A stretch of 64,000 nt of DNA from positions 587,223 to 651,222 of the forward strand of contig NZ_VDET01000002.1 in assembly GCF_006381105.1 (NCBI RefSeq). Direction: 5' to 3'. How positions within the stretch are numbered: the first letter of the stretch is position 1; each line of letters begins with the position of its first letter. A model generated the notes under the pieces. That model had not been told where the DNA came from. It searched no databases and saw nothing but the letters and a program-made list of their open reading frames with translations. This DNA is from Flavicella sediminum. GTDB taxonomy: Bacteria; Bacteroidota; Bacteroidia; Flavobacteriales; Flavobacteriaceae. The position numbers and the translations under genes are program-made. Positions 32,869 to 42,479 of this stretch are shown here, piece after piece.

Positions 32869-35112
32869 ATGATTTTAAACTTCTTTACTAAATACAATCT
32901 ATTTAAACCATCGACACTTATAATACTACTTCTACTAACAGCTTGTAGTCGGAAAAATTATGACGAGCCCAAGGTTTCTTTAGAAAACTATGAAATTGAA
33001 GAGGGTTTCCAACTAGATGTTATTGCTTCAGAACCTTTTATTGAGGCCCCTGTAGCTATGGACTTTGACAACAAAGGGCGTATATGGACTGTAGAAATGA
33101 AAGGTTATATGCAAAACCTAGAAGGAACTGGAGAAGAAATGCCCAATGGAAGAATTACTATTCTGGAGGACTGGGACAATGATGGCATCACAGATCATAC
33201 GAAAATATTTATGGATGGCTTAGTACTGCCCAGGGCTATTGCTCATGTATATGGAGGTTTACTATATGCCGAACCGCCAAATTTATGGTTTGTAGATATT
33301 GAAAATGACAAACCCATCAATAAAGTATTGGTAGATGCCAACTTTACACATGGAGGAAACGTTGAACACCAACCCAATGGCTTAATGCTGCATTTAGACA
33401 ACTGGATTTACAATGCCAAATCGAGTTCTAGATACCAACGCAAAAACGGAAAATGGCTCAAGGAAAAAACTTCATTTAGAGGACAATGGGGTATTAGTAA
33501 AGATAATTTTGGTAGAATCTATTTTAACAACAACTCCGCCCAACTAAGAGGAGATTTGGTACTTCCTAATACGCATAACAAAAACCAAGCTCAATCACCA
33601 AAGGCTTCTTTAGCAAAATACCTTACTACAGACCAAAGAGTATACCCATTGCACGCCACTGCTGTAAACCGCGGATATGTAAAAGGAAATTTAGACAAAG
33701 ACAGTTTACTAATTCGCATAACTGCTGCCTGTGGACCTGTTATCTACAGAGGAGATCAATTTCCTACTGAATATTCTGAAAACGCATTTGTTTGCGCCCC
33801 TGAAGCCAATTTAATAAAACGAAATATTCTAACTTTTGATACAATAGACATCCATGCGAAACAAGCCATACCTAAAAAGGAATTTATCGCCTCTACAGAT
33901 GAAGGTTTTCGACCTGTAAATTTATTTAACGGACCTGATGGAAACTTGTACATTGTGGATATGCACCGAGGAATTCTTCAAGACAAAGCTTTTTTAACCG
34001 ATTATTTAAAAAACCTTTACGCAAAAAAAGAATTGGACACCATAATTGGCATGGGAAGAATTTTAAAAATATCTAGAAAAAACGCCACTAAAAACAAACC
34101 AATCAACTTAAACAAACTTACTGTTTCAGAATGGCTGAACTTATTAAAACATAAAAACGGCTGGATTAGAGACAAGGCTCAACACATACTCATTTATCGT
34201 TACGAGCAAACGGCTATCCCTATGTTAAAAGAAATGGTTTTCGACACAGAGCACCCAATAACACAACTTCATGCACTGCATACACTAAACGGACTTGATG
34301 CCTTAGATTTTGACTACTTAAACAAAATACTTGAAAAACACACCAATACCAAAACCATTAGCCATACTTTGGTTCTTTTAGAAAAATTCGCATCAAAAAA
34401 TCACTTTCCCACTTTTTTTAATTCTATAAAAAAACTACACGCTAAAAACAACGATCTTATCGATTTATACCTTGCTAATTCTCTAGGAAATTGGGCAAAT
34501 ATCTCTAGCCCACCTATTTTTGATTTTTTAAATGAAATTGCACGAAGACATACTGCCAAAAAAATACACATTGAAGGAATTGTATCCAGCTTAAATAACA
34601 AAGAAAACGAATACTTAAGTCATTTCCAAAACAACAAAAAAGACTCACTTACCGAAGCCTTAAAAGCATGCATCTACAACAAAAAAAATCAAGCGCTCAA
34701 CAACAAAAAGAAAAAAACATCAAAAGCTATTAAAGCTGGACAAAAAATATTTAAAAACATCTGTGCTACCTGCCATGGCGATACAGGTGCAGGAATTGAC
34801 GGATTAGCACCACCGTTCATAAACTCAGAATACGTTAGTGGCTCAGCAGAACGCTTAGGCTTAATTTTACTTCACGGACTTTCAGGTCCATTGCATGTTG
34901 ATGGTAAATTATACGAATTAGGTGCCACCATGCCTGGCTTAGGAAACAATCCAACCTACAAAGACAAAGACATCCAAAATTTAATTTTATACCTACAAAA
35001 CAATTTCGCAGGAAAAACGAGCACGATAAGTATCGAAAAAATCAAATCTCTTAGACAAAGAAAACCTAAATCAGGTGTTTATACAGAAGAAGAATTATTA
35101 AAAATTAATTAA
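32869..35112 (+). CDS. PVC-type heme-binding lipoprotein: beta-propeller plus cytochrome c domain
   Basis: The 747-residue protein has a lipoprotein signal ending LLLLTACSR, so it is anchored in an envelope membrane. The next 390 residues form a sorbosone/glucose dehydrogenase-like beta-propeller (FQLDVIASEPFIEAPVAMDF, DGNLYIVDMHRGILQD). A helical repeat region follows (about 415-600), and then a c-type cytochrome domain with heme motif CATCH (about 632-636) and a Met ligand in TMPGL. This architecture matches the PVC-type heme-binding CxxCH proteins, which probably oxidise a sugar or alcohol and pass electrons on. No electron partner is encoded here. The coding sequence is unusually Lys/Asn-rich. 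Confidence 0.9.
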   Translation: MILNFFTKYNLFKPSTLIILLLLTACSRKNYDEPKVSLENYEIEEGFQLDVIASEPFIEAPVAMDFDNKGRIWTVEMKGYMQNLEGTGEEMPNGRITILEDWDNDGITDHTKIFMDGLVLPRAIAHVYGGLLYAEPPNLWFVDIENDKPINKVLVDANFTHGGNVEHQPNGLMLHLDNWIYNAKSSSRYQRKNGKWLKEKTSFRGQWGISKDNFGRIYFNNNSAQLRGDLVLPNTHNKNQAQSPKASLAKYLTTDQRVYPLHATAVNRGYVKGNLDKDSLLIRITAACGPVIYRGDQFPTEYSENAFVCAPEANLIKRNILTFDTIDIHAKQAIPKKEFIASTDEGFRPVNLFNGPDGNLYIVDMHRGILQDKAFLTDYLKNLYAKKELDTIIGMGRILKISRKNATKNKPINLNKLTVSEWLNLLKHKNGWIRDKAQHILIYRYEQTAIPMLKEMVFDTEHPITQLHALHTLNGLDALDFDYLNKILEKHTNTKTISHTLVLLEKFASKNHFPTFFNSIKKLHAKNNDLIDLYLANSLGNWANISSPPIFDFLNEIARRHTAKKIHIEGIVSSLNNKENEYLSHFQNNKKDSLTEALKACIYNKKNQALNNKKKKTSKAIKAGQKIFKNICATCHGDTGAGIDGLAPPFINSEYVSGSAERLGLILLHGLSGPLHVDGKLYELGATMPGLGNNPTYKDKDIQNLILYLQNNFAGKTSTISIEKIKSLRQRKPKSGVYTEEELLKIN

Positions 35113-35419
35113 CAGGCAAAAAGAATTAAACCCCTTCCCTATTCTAAAAAGGAGTCATTAAATACAGAACATTTCTTTTCATATTAAAATTACAAAACTT
35201 TAACATACATATACTAAAATCCGACTTTTACATTCACAAATTTCAGTATATTTGCACTAAATTCTCAGCCCCTATTATATTTAATTTATTGTTTCCTTAA
35301 ACCCGTTTTAAGAAAACTAAAAATCAGAATGACAACTATCTAGAAAAACCTTTCATGATAGAGAAACTTCTGCTTTTTACAACAAGTATTATTTTGTTTA
35401 ACGCAAAAAATTGTTAGTT
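35113..35419. other. Intergenic region before the large T9SS protein
   Basis: This 307-nt stretch has no ORF. A TATATTTG box at 35247-35254 could drive the next gene with a 5' leader of about 160 nt. Confidence 0.5.
35247..35254 (+). promoter_or_regulatory. Promoter -7 box of the large T9SS protein gene
   Basis: TATATTTG fits TAnnTTTG. No convincing -33 TTG is seen upstream. Confidence 0.45.
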
Positions 35420-38400
35420 ATGTATAGTATTTTAAAATTAACGAAAACATTTGGGGAAATGTTTCGTTCTAACTTCGGTCTAAGAATCATTCTCTTACTA
35501 ATTTCAGGAATAACATCCTTTTCAATACACGCACAGTCTTGCCCTACAGTTCAAAGCAATGGTGTTTTTAACCCTAGTGATGATGTAGTAATTACCTCTT
35601 ACCATCAAAGTATTGCCAGAACGGCTAGTGGCGACTTTGTAGCATGGGGAGAAGACATGGCTGCCACGGGGAGTGACGCTACTTCTCTAACAGTCATAAA
35701 TAGCACCAATGGATATAATTATGGAGGCACGGTCAGACATTTTGCACTCTCAGGAAACACTGATGGACAAGCATTTTTAGCAACCACTACAAGCCTATAT
35801 GCCTGGGGAGGTACAGGAGAAGTTGTAAACACCAATTTTGTAACAGGCTCTGCTTTTGCTGAAATGAAAAACCTACCTTTTACAGGTGCCGAAATAAAAG
35901 ATTTACACGCCAATTCTGATGTGCTTTTTGTAACCTTAAACAGCGGAAAAGTATGGGTAGCTTCATCAAATACAGCTCCCAACGGAAATACGAGTACCGA
36001 TACTAGTATTTGGCAAAAAGTAAAAACAAATGCTACTACAGATTTAACCAACGTAAAACAAGTAACAGGTTCTAAAGTTGGAGGATATGCCTTGCTAAAC
36101 AATGGAGACATATACGCATGGGGTAATCAAGTGTCACTAGGAAATGGTGCTTCTCCTCAAAATTTATCATATGCGACAAAAATGACAGCTCCTCCTGTAT
36201 CTATCAGCTACATTGCAACCATCTTTGATAATGGAGGCGCTTCTGGTTTGCTAGCTTTAGGTACAGATAAAAAAGTATATGGTATTGGTGAAAGTACGAG
36301 TGAACAAATAATAAATTCAGCAACAAGCTCTGTTAACTCTTGGACCGCCATTCAAAAATCAGCAGGTGTAGACTTAACCGGAGTCATTTATCTAGCTACT
36401 TCTCACACCTCAGAAGAATACGCAAGTGCCGCTGTCATTGTAGAAGGAAACGAAGCTTCCAATAATAAAGGTATTTTATATTCTTGGGGAGACAACACCA
36501 GTAGTTACAATGCCATTGCACATGGAACAGATGACTTTATTAGCTACCCAAGCACACCTCCTTCTTTTACAGTAGGCTACGATGACCCTGCAGCAATAAG
36601 TGTTGGTGGCCATGCAATCACCTACTTTAACAGAGCCAATGGTGGTAGTATTTGTTTCGCTGGTCATATAACAAATGGTAGTGAGGGAGGATTAACTACA
36701 GGAGACGGATCTTCATTTGAATGTGTTGTTCCTAACGACATAGAATTATGTGGCATACAACAAACAATCACTGCTAATAATGATGCAGGAACCCACAACC
36801 AAGGTGCTACCGGAACTACTATTATAGACGCTTTAACAAACGATGTATTAAACGGAAACACAAACCCGACAGAAGTTACGGAGGTAACCGTATCACAAAT
36901 AAGCTCTACAAACGCAGGGGTAACTATTAATAGCAATGGTCAGGTTAACGTAACCAATACAGTACCGTTAGGTACTTACACTATCGTTTATGAAATTTGT
37001 GAAGTAGGTATCGATTACTCGAACTGCTCGCAAGCAACTGTTACCATTCAAGTAATTGAAGATGCCGATGGAGATGGATTAATGGACGCTAACGATTTGG
37101 ATGCAGATAATGACGGAATTTTAAACACCGATGAAGGACTTTGTACTCCTACATCTATTAACGGAGATCATGCCTATTCTTCTACTACTGTTTCTGGTAA
37201 TGTTGACAAAGGAGATAAAGCAGCAACTGGCAATGGAGGTGACAAAGCCAAACTAAAAAGTGATGGCGCAAGTATTCGTATTAACTTAAGAAATGGAAAC
37301 GTTATTTATGATGATCTTTTCATTAGCATTAGAGCTCGAAAAAAGGACAACAACAATAACAATAAAATGCAAGTCCAACAAAGCAATTCAACCTCTGGAC
37401 CTTGGACAAACACGCAAGTATTTTCATTTGACGATAAAGACACCTATTACAACAAACAATATCAATTAAACGGAGACGCCAAATACATTTTAATAACTTA
37501 TCTAAGAGAAAAAAAGGATTTAGAAGTTGACAATGTTAGCTATCCAGATTTCACTATCCCTTGTACCAGTACAGATACAGATGGAGATGGCGTACCTAAT
37601 TATTTAGATTTAGACTCAGACAATGATGGCTGTCCGGATGCCATTGAAGCTGCAGTTCCTTCCGCTTTAAAATCAAGCGGAGTAAATGAAACAGATGGTA
37701 TAGCTGATGCTACTGAAAACGCTGTTATTGACACTTCTTACGATGCAATAGGAACCAATGGTTATGCCAACAGCTTGGAAGACGTTGACACAAATGCTGC
37801 AAATACACTGAACACCTATACAACTACAAACTACAACACCTACGCAATAGACAATACAAAAAATGGCTGCGGAACACCTATGATTACGCAAGTTTACTGG
37901 AAAGGATCCGAAAAGATTATAGAAATCACCAATAACAATACCACTAAAATTGTAGTTCCATACGCAGCAAATGTAAATTTCTTTGACGGAGGTATAACAA
38001 CCTCTAGAACAGCAACAGGTGTAAACAACTCAGAAATTGGAGCAGGTAATTCAATCTTGTTTGCTGCCTCATCCGGTTCCATTACCGCTCAAATAAAATC
38101 AGGTGTTTCTACTGTAAACAATGCGGGTGTAACTGCATTCGACAACTCTAATGATATTATTACTGTGTCTAGAAGTGGAAAAGCAAACCATACTATTGCC
38201 TGGGATTCGCGAATAGATGTTATTCAAAATTTAGCAAATAACACCTCTTTTGTCCGTATAGACGAAACTTTAATGCCTAACACAGATTATACCGCTAGTG
38301 AATGGGTAGCTTTTATTAATGACGACTTAGACCCTTACAGAGTATTAAACTTAGGTGGACCTGAAAGACACCCTCATGACCCATTGTTATCCGAAATTAC

Positions 38401-40651
38401 TTCAGGCGTAAATACTGAAGCGAATGCCCTCTTAGGACTCCATCGATTTGGAACAACAACCAGAACAAGTAATAATTGGAACAATGGCTATCCAGACAGA
38501 TCTCGTTTTGTTATTATAGATGAAAACTACAACCATTCTAGCGAAAAATTAAGCGCAAGGAAATTAAAAATAGCAAGCAACAGCATCTTTTCAGTAAGTG
38601 ACCATCTATTAGTAGTAACCAATGATATTACCTTAACAAACACCGATGATCAAATCCGATTAATTGGAACGGCACAGTTGGTACAAACACATACTTCTAA
38701 CACAAAAGTCTCTGGTAGCGGAAAATTACTGGTAGATCAAAATTCGACAATATCTAGCTTATACAGATACAATTATTTGAGTAGTCCAGTGAACACAACT
38801 GGAGAAACAACATACACCATAGAATCAGTATTAAAAGATGGTACAGCTGCCCTAGATGCCACTACACCTATTGGCTCCATAGCCAAAGACATCAATTTTA
38901 TAGCTGGCTATGACGGAGCCACTACCGACCCTATATCTTTAGCAGATTACTGGGTATACACCTACTCACCGTCAGCTGATGGAAGATCTAATTGGCTACA
39001 TAAATACGAAAACGGAACGATCCCACAAACAGATGGATTCATTATGAAGGGTCCTGGAAGAGCACAAAATTACACATTCGCAGGAACTCCAAAGGACGGA
39101 GACTTAAGTTCAAGTCCTCATTTAGGAGCCTATGAATCCTATTTAGTAGGAAACCCTTACCCGTCAGCCATAAGTGTTAAGAAATTCATAGAAGACAATA
39201 TAAACTCAACTTCAGCAACTTTATATTTTTGGCAACATGTAACTCAAAAGGACAGTACCAGCACAAGCAGCTCTGGTCATAATTTCGCAGGCTATATCGG
39301 TGGCTATGCTACCAGAAACATCTCCATGGGTTTATCTGCAAATGACCCTACAAACGTAAGCGCTTTTGATATTTCTCTAGAAGCCGAAGACGCTTTTATA
39401 GATGGCTCTACAACTAACAACGGTGGAGAAACTGCAGTAGCAATTTCTGGATTTACAAACTATGTAGAATTCCGTAATATTATTAAAGGAGTTGATGCTT
39501 TAAAAATAAATTACAAATCCGATTCAAGTAAGAAATTCATTCTTAAAATAGACAATGTTAGCAAAGGAGAATTTACCCTACAACCAAGCTCCTCAACTTA
39601 CCTAACTCACACTATTGACATTTGTGTTCAAGCGGGAAGCGACGTAACGCTAATATCCAACGACGCAAACACAGCCTATATAAATCTTTTACAACTAGCG
39701 GATGACGATGGAAATATTAGCTGCGTACCAAGTGCCGGAGGTTCTGATGCAAATTTAGTTCCGGGTCCTTATATTCCTATTGGACAAGGCTTCTTTATTC
39801 AAGGAGATGCAGATGGCGGACCAATCGTATTTAACAATAGTCAAAGAGAATTTAAAATTGAAGAATCTGGCACATCTGTATTTTTTAAAGGCTCAAAAAA
39901 ATCTACATCAAAAACAGCTGCAAAGGTTTCAAGCTCTGAGTACGCATTGCCTTTTGTTAAACTGGGTATGGACTTTTTAAATGAAGAAGCAACAAGTATT
40001 CATAGACGTGTAGGCGTATCATTTCACCCAGGTAACTCTTTTGCTTTTGACAAAGGTTACGACAGTCAAGTGTACGATTTAGGACTTACTGATGTTTATT
40101 GGAATTTACCAAATGACGACACTAAATACATCATTGCAGGTGTACAGGAAATCTCACCCGACTTAGAAGTTCCGTTTGACATTGTTATGAATTACGACGG
40201 AAGTGTAGCCATACAAATAGATGAAATAGATTATATAGATAGCGATGTGTTTATCAAAGATAAGCTTACAAACAAAACATATCCGCTAGATGAAAACACC
40301 GTAGCCCTTCAATTAACAAAAGGAACACATACCGATAGATTTGCTTTAACTTTTAGTGGCACCGAATTATCCATACATGAGGAAGAAAACAATTCAATCA
40401 ATAAAGATTTCATCGCTTTTACAGATAGATCAACGCGAGAAATTGTTATACAAAATCATGGTCAACAAAAAATACGAGCTATAGAATTACTTTCTATACT
40501 AGGACAAAAAGTGCTGCAATGGGAAAGTTTTGATTCTAAAACAATAGAACATCGACTCGCAACAAAGAATTTACCTAGTGCAGTTTACATAGTACATATT
40601 CATACTAACAAAGGCCGAATATCTAAAAAAATAATTGTCAAAACAGAATAA
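35420..40651 (+). CDS. Large multidomain secreted protein with T9SS sorting domain
   Basis: The 1743-residue protein is exported by a signal peptide ending FSIHAQS and carries a C-terminal type A T9SS sorting domain (from about 1660: IELLSILGQKVLQW, LPSAVYIVHIHTNKG). Between them lie RCC1-like propeller repeats (about 55-380; repeated WG motifs such as FVAWGED, LYAWGGT, IYAWGNQ and LYSWGDN), an Ig-like segment, and thrombospondin type 3 calcium repeats (DADGDGLMDANDLDADNDG near 547 and DTDGDGVPNYLDLDSDNDG near 718). A lamin-tail-like domain lies near 820-970 and a lectin-like beta-sandwich near 1325-1440. It is probably an adhesin or surface-scaffold protein. I use the ATG at 35420 rather than a TTG three codons upstream. 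Confidence 0.9.
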   Translation: MYSILKLTKTFGEMFRSNFGLRIILLLISGITSFSIHAQSCPTVQSNGVFNPSDDVVITSYHQSIARTASGDFVAWGEDMAATGSDATSLTVINSTNGYNYGGTVRHFALSGNTDGQAFLATTTSLYAWGGTGEVVNTNFVTGSAFAEMKNLPFTGAEIKDLHANSDVLFVTLNSGKVWVASSNTAPNGNTSTDTSIWQKVKTNATTDLTNVKQVTGSKVGGYALLNNGDIYAWGNQVSLGNGASPQNLSYATKMTAPPVSISYIATIFDNGGASGLLALGTDKKVYGIGESTSEQIINSATSSVNSWTAIQKSAGVDLTGVIYLATSHTSEEYASAAVIVEGNEASNNKGILYSWGDNTSSYNAIAHGTDDFISYPSTPPSFTVGYDDPAAISVGGHAITYFNRANGGSICFAGHITNGSEGGLTTGDGSSFECVVPNDIELCGIQQTITANNDAGTHNQGATGTTIIDALTNDVLNGNTNPTEVTEVTVSQISSTNAGVTINSNGQVNVTNTVPLGTYTIVYEICEVGIDYSNCSQATVTIQVIEDADGDGLMDANDLDADNDGILNTDEGLCTPTSINGDHAYSSTTVSGNVDKGDKAATGNGGDKAKLKSDGASIRINLRNGNVIYDDLFISIRARKKDNNNNNKMQVQQSNSTSGPWTNTQVFSFDDKDTYYNKQYQLNGDAKYILITYLREKKDLEVDNVSYPDFTIPCTSTDTDGDGVPNYLDLDSDNDGCPDAIEAAVPSALKSSGVNETDGIADATENAVIDTSYDAIGTNGYANSLEDVDTNAANTLNTYTTTNYNTYAIDNTKNGCGTPMITQVYWKGSEKIIEITNNNTTKIVVPYAANVNFFDGGITTSRTATGVNNSEIGAGNSILFAASSGSITAQIKSGVSTVNNAGVTAFDNSNDIITVSRSGKANHTIAWDSRIDVIQNLANNTSFVRIDETLMPNTDYTASEWVAFINDDLDPYRVLNLGGPERHPHDPLLSEITSGVNTEANALLGLHRFGTTTRTSNNWNNGYPDRSRFVIIDENYNHSSEKLSARKLKIASNSIFSVSDHLLVVTNDITLTNTDDQIRLIGTAQLVQTHTSNTKVSGSGKLLVDQNSTISSLYRYNYLSSPVNTTGETTYTIESVLKDGTAALDATTPIGSIAKDINFIAGYDGATTDPISLADYWVYTYSPSADGRSNWLHKYENGTIPQTDGFIMKGPGRAQNYTFAGTPKDGDLSSSPHLGAYESYLVGNPYPSAISVKKFIEDNINSTSATLYFWQHVTQKDSTSTSSSGHNFAGYIGGYATRNISMGLSANDPTNVSAFDISLEAEDAFIDGSTTNNGGETAVAISGFTNYVEFRNIIKGVDALKINYKSDSSKKFILKIDNVSKGEFTLQPSSSTYLTHTIDICVQAGSDVTLISNDANTAYINLLQLADDDGNISCVPSAGGSDANLVPGPYIPIGQGFFIQGDADGGPIVFNNSQREFKIEESGTSVFFKGSKKSTSKTAAKVSSSEYALPFVKLGMDFLNEEATSIHRRVGVSFHPGNSFAFDKGYDSQVYDLGLTDVYWNLPNDDTKYIIAGVQEISPDLEVPFDIVMNYDGSVAIQIDEIDYIDSDVFIKDKLTNKTYPLDENTVALQLTKGTHTDRFALTFSGTELSIHEEENNSINKDFIAFTDRSTREIVIQNHGQQKIRAIELLSILGQKVLQWESFDSKTIEHRLATKNLPSAVYIVHIHTNKGRISKKIIVKTE

Positions 40652-40654
40652 CAA

Positions 40655-40690
40655 CAAAAAAGCCTTAATCTAAAAATTAAGGCTTTTTTC
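40655..40690. terminator. Bidirectional terminator
   Basis: The stem AAGCCTTAAT/ATTAAGGCTT is flanked by A and T runs. It ends the large T9SS gene (+) and the GH88/105 gene (-). Confidence 0.9.
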
Positions 40691-40708
40691 TCAAATAGAT
40701 TCTTGTAT

Positions 40709-41815
40709 TTACTTAGCATACAATTTTAGCAATTCTGACCCTGCGCATAAAAAAGCACCGGTACCATACACTTCAGTTTTATCTTCCCAAGCTTGTCCTG
40801 GAGCAGCTCCGATTGGCTGCACATAGCCTAGCATTCCTTCAGAAGTTATATACCCCGTTAAAGCAGTCCATGCTTTTTGAACAGCAGGTTCATAAGAATC
40901 ACGATCCAAAATTTCATTATTTATTCCCCAAGCCAAACCATAGGTAAAAAAGGAAGTACCACTTGTTTCTGGTGTCGGGTAAAATTCATCTCCTAACAAA
41001 CTCATGGCCCAATGTCCTTTTTCTGATTGAATTTTCAAAAGCTTCTTAGCCATCTTCTTGTAAATCTTCAAAAAGTATTTGTACTCTTTCTGTTTTGGAT
41101 CTAATTCATTTAAAATATTCACCAAACCTGCAAACACCCAACCATTACCACGTGACCAAAATATTTTAGTCCCATGATCTAGCTGATTTTCAAATCGTTC
41201 ATCTCTATAATACAAACACTCTTTCCTATCAAAAAGAAAATCTGTCGTGGCTTTGTATTCCGAAACCATAAAATCTAGATAAACTTGTTTTCCGGTAATT
41301 TTATACATTTGAGCAAAAACTGGAGGAGACATAAACAAAGCATCACACCAATTCCATCTATCTTGATGAAATGGCGTTTTCCAATTTAATTTACTTTGCG
41401 AGGGATGGTAGATGATGAAATCTAATTGTTTTTGAGTAGACTTGAGCATCTCTTTATCTCCATATTTACGAAACAACTGACAATACAACTGACCAATCGT
41501 ATGATCATCTGCATGGTATTTTCTAAAGTGTAAGTTCCATTGCTGCTCCTCTCCAATTCCTTTTAACCATTCGTAATATTTTTCATCACCTGCAATAGCT
41601 GCCCATTTTTCCATTCCTACATACAAAGCACCATTGGTCCAATCCGCAATATGATGTGGCTTTTTCCTACCACTATAATTCTCCTTAAAATTTTCTATTT
41701 GCCAATCAGCAACACGTTTCATTTCATTTTTAACCTGTTCTGGTTTTATAGCTTGTGCACAAACAACAGCAGGCATCCAAATTAGCGCAAAGACTAACAA
41801 CAACTTTCTTTTCAT
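40709..41815 (-). CDS. Secreted glycoside hydrolase of the GH88/GH105 type
   Basis: The 368-residue protein has a signal peptide ending AVVCAQA and an alpha6/alpha6 barrel of the unsaturated glucuronyl/rhamnogalacturonyl hydrolase (YteR-like) family. Characteristic stretches are ADDHTIGQLYCQLF (catalytic-type Asp), HQDRWNWCDALFMSPPVF, FWSRGNGWVFAGL and TSGTSFFTYGLAWGIN. Such enzymes hydrate the unsaturated uronic acid left at chain ends by polysaccharide lyases. No lyase, SusCD pair or sugar kinase is near, so it is not part of a visible PUL. The operon position is single-gene with its own promoter. Confidence 0.9.
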   Translation of the reverse strand: MKRKLLLVFALIWMPAVVCAQAIKPEQVKNEMKRVADWQIENFKENYSGRKKPHHIADWTNGALYVGMEKWAAIAGDEKYYEWLKGIGEEQQWNLHFRKYHADDHTIGQLYCQLFRKYGDKEMLKSTQKQLDFIIYHPSQSKLNWKTPFHQDRWNWCDALFMSPPVFAQMYKITGKQVYLDFMVSEYKATTDFLFDRKECLYYRDERFENQLDHGTKIFWSRGNGWVFAGLVNILNELDPKQKEYKYFLKIYKKMAKKLLKIQSEKGHWAMSLLGDEFYPTPETSGTSFFTYGLAWGINNEILDRDSYEPAVQKAWTALTGYITSEGMLGYVQPIGAAPGQAWEDKTEVYGTGAFLCAGSELLKLYAK

Positions 41816-41839
41816 ATTTTTCTTTTTTTATAATTTGAC

Positions 41840-41847
41840 CAAATATA
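41840..41847 (-). promoter_or_regulatory. Promoter -7 box of the GH88/105 gene
   Basis: Minus-strand TATATTTG lies 24 nt upstream of the ATG. Confidence 0.6.
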
Positions 41848-41967
41848 AAAGAAAATATTTGCAAACACCATTAGATGCGGAGCTTACGAAAACGTCTAGC
41901 AGTTATCTGTTTATTAGGAAACGATATATGTGCAACCCTTTCTACAACCGAAACAAGTAAAAGGACA

Positions 41968-42006
41968 GAAAAAAAAACGTCCTAAAGAAAATTTACTTTA
42001 AGACGC
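41968..42006 (-). terminator. Terminator of tRNA-Ala
   Basis: Minus-strand GTCTTAAAG and CTTTAGGAC pair (one G-U) around an 8-nt loop and are followed by a 9-T run. Confidence 0.75.
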
Positions 42007-42018
42007 TTATATTTAATG

Positions 42019-42092
42019 TGGAGAAGATGGGAGTCGAACCCACGACCTCTTGACTGCCAGTCAAACGCTCTAGCCAGCTGAGCTACATCCCC
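42019..42092 (-). tRNA. tRNA-Ala (anticodon GGC)
   Basis: The 74-nt cloverleaf on the minus strand has acceptor GGGGATG/CTTCTCC with the G3-U70 alanine identity pair, D arm GCTC/GAGC, anticodon loop CTGGCAG (GGC) and T loop TTCGACT. Acceptor pair 6-67 is a T-T mismatch. CCA is not encoded. Confidence 0.93.
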
Positions 42093-42155
42093 GAAAGATG
42101 TGGCTAATATAATAAAGTTTTGTTGTACGACTTCTAAAAAAACAATCCAAAACAA

Positions 42156-42186
42156 AAAAGAGCTACACTTCCGTGTAACTCTTTGT
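42156..42186 (-). terminator. Terminator of tRNA-Asn copy 2
   Basis: AAAGAGCTACAC and GTGTAACTCTTT enclose loop TTCC. It is nearly identical to the terminator of copy 1. Confidence 0.75.
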
Positions 42187-42190
42187 TTTG

Positions 42191-42264
42191 CTCCCCCTCT
42201 TGGGCTCGAACCAAGGACCCTCTGATTAACAGTCAGATGCTCTAACCAACTGAGCTAAGGAGGA
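42191..42264 (-). tRNA. tRNA-Asn (anticodon GTT), copy 2
   Basis: The body is identical to the copy at 32563-32636: acceptor TCCTCCT/AGGGGGA, anticodon loop CTGTTAA, T loop TTCGAGC. Promoter and terminator are also duplicated. Confidence 0.95.
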
Positions 42265-42298
42265 ATTTAATCCAGCAAACGTTTCCGTTTTGCGAATG

Positions 42299-42328
42299 CA
42301 AATATAACTATTATTTTAACTTTCACAA
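42299..42328 (-). promoter_or_regulatory. Promoter of tRNA-Asn copy 2
   Basis: The minus strand reads TTG, 19 nt, TATATTTG, with the same box and spacing as copy 1. Confidence 0.78.
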
Positions 42329-42479
42329 GCTAAAAAAACTTTTTTCACAGTAAAAAAAAACAAGTCCAAATTTTTTACTGGTAACCAATAGTTTACACAA
42401 TTATAATTTTTATTATTTCATAACTATTTCTAAGTTGTAAAGAATAAAAATTACTCCGTCTAAAATCAAAATTATAAAA

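Larger units (their letters stand above)
42156..42331. repeat. Direct repeat, copy 2: tRNA-Asn with promoter and terminator
   Basis: This is the second copy of the 32528-32703 unit, in the same orientation about 9.6 kb away. Confidence 0.8.

Noticed and set aside
35719..36936. Several open frames on the minus strand inside the large T9SS gene
   Set aside because: They are shadows of the Thr/Asn/Ser-rich coding strand and have no recognisable protein features.
32563..42264. A genomic island inserted at tRNA-Asn
   Set aside because: No integrase or mobility gene is present and the duplication covers promoter and terminator, not just the 3' end of the tRNA as att sites do.
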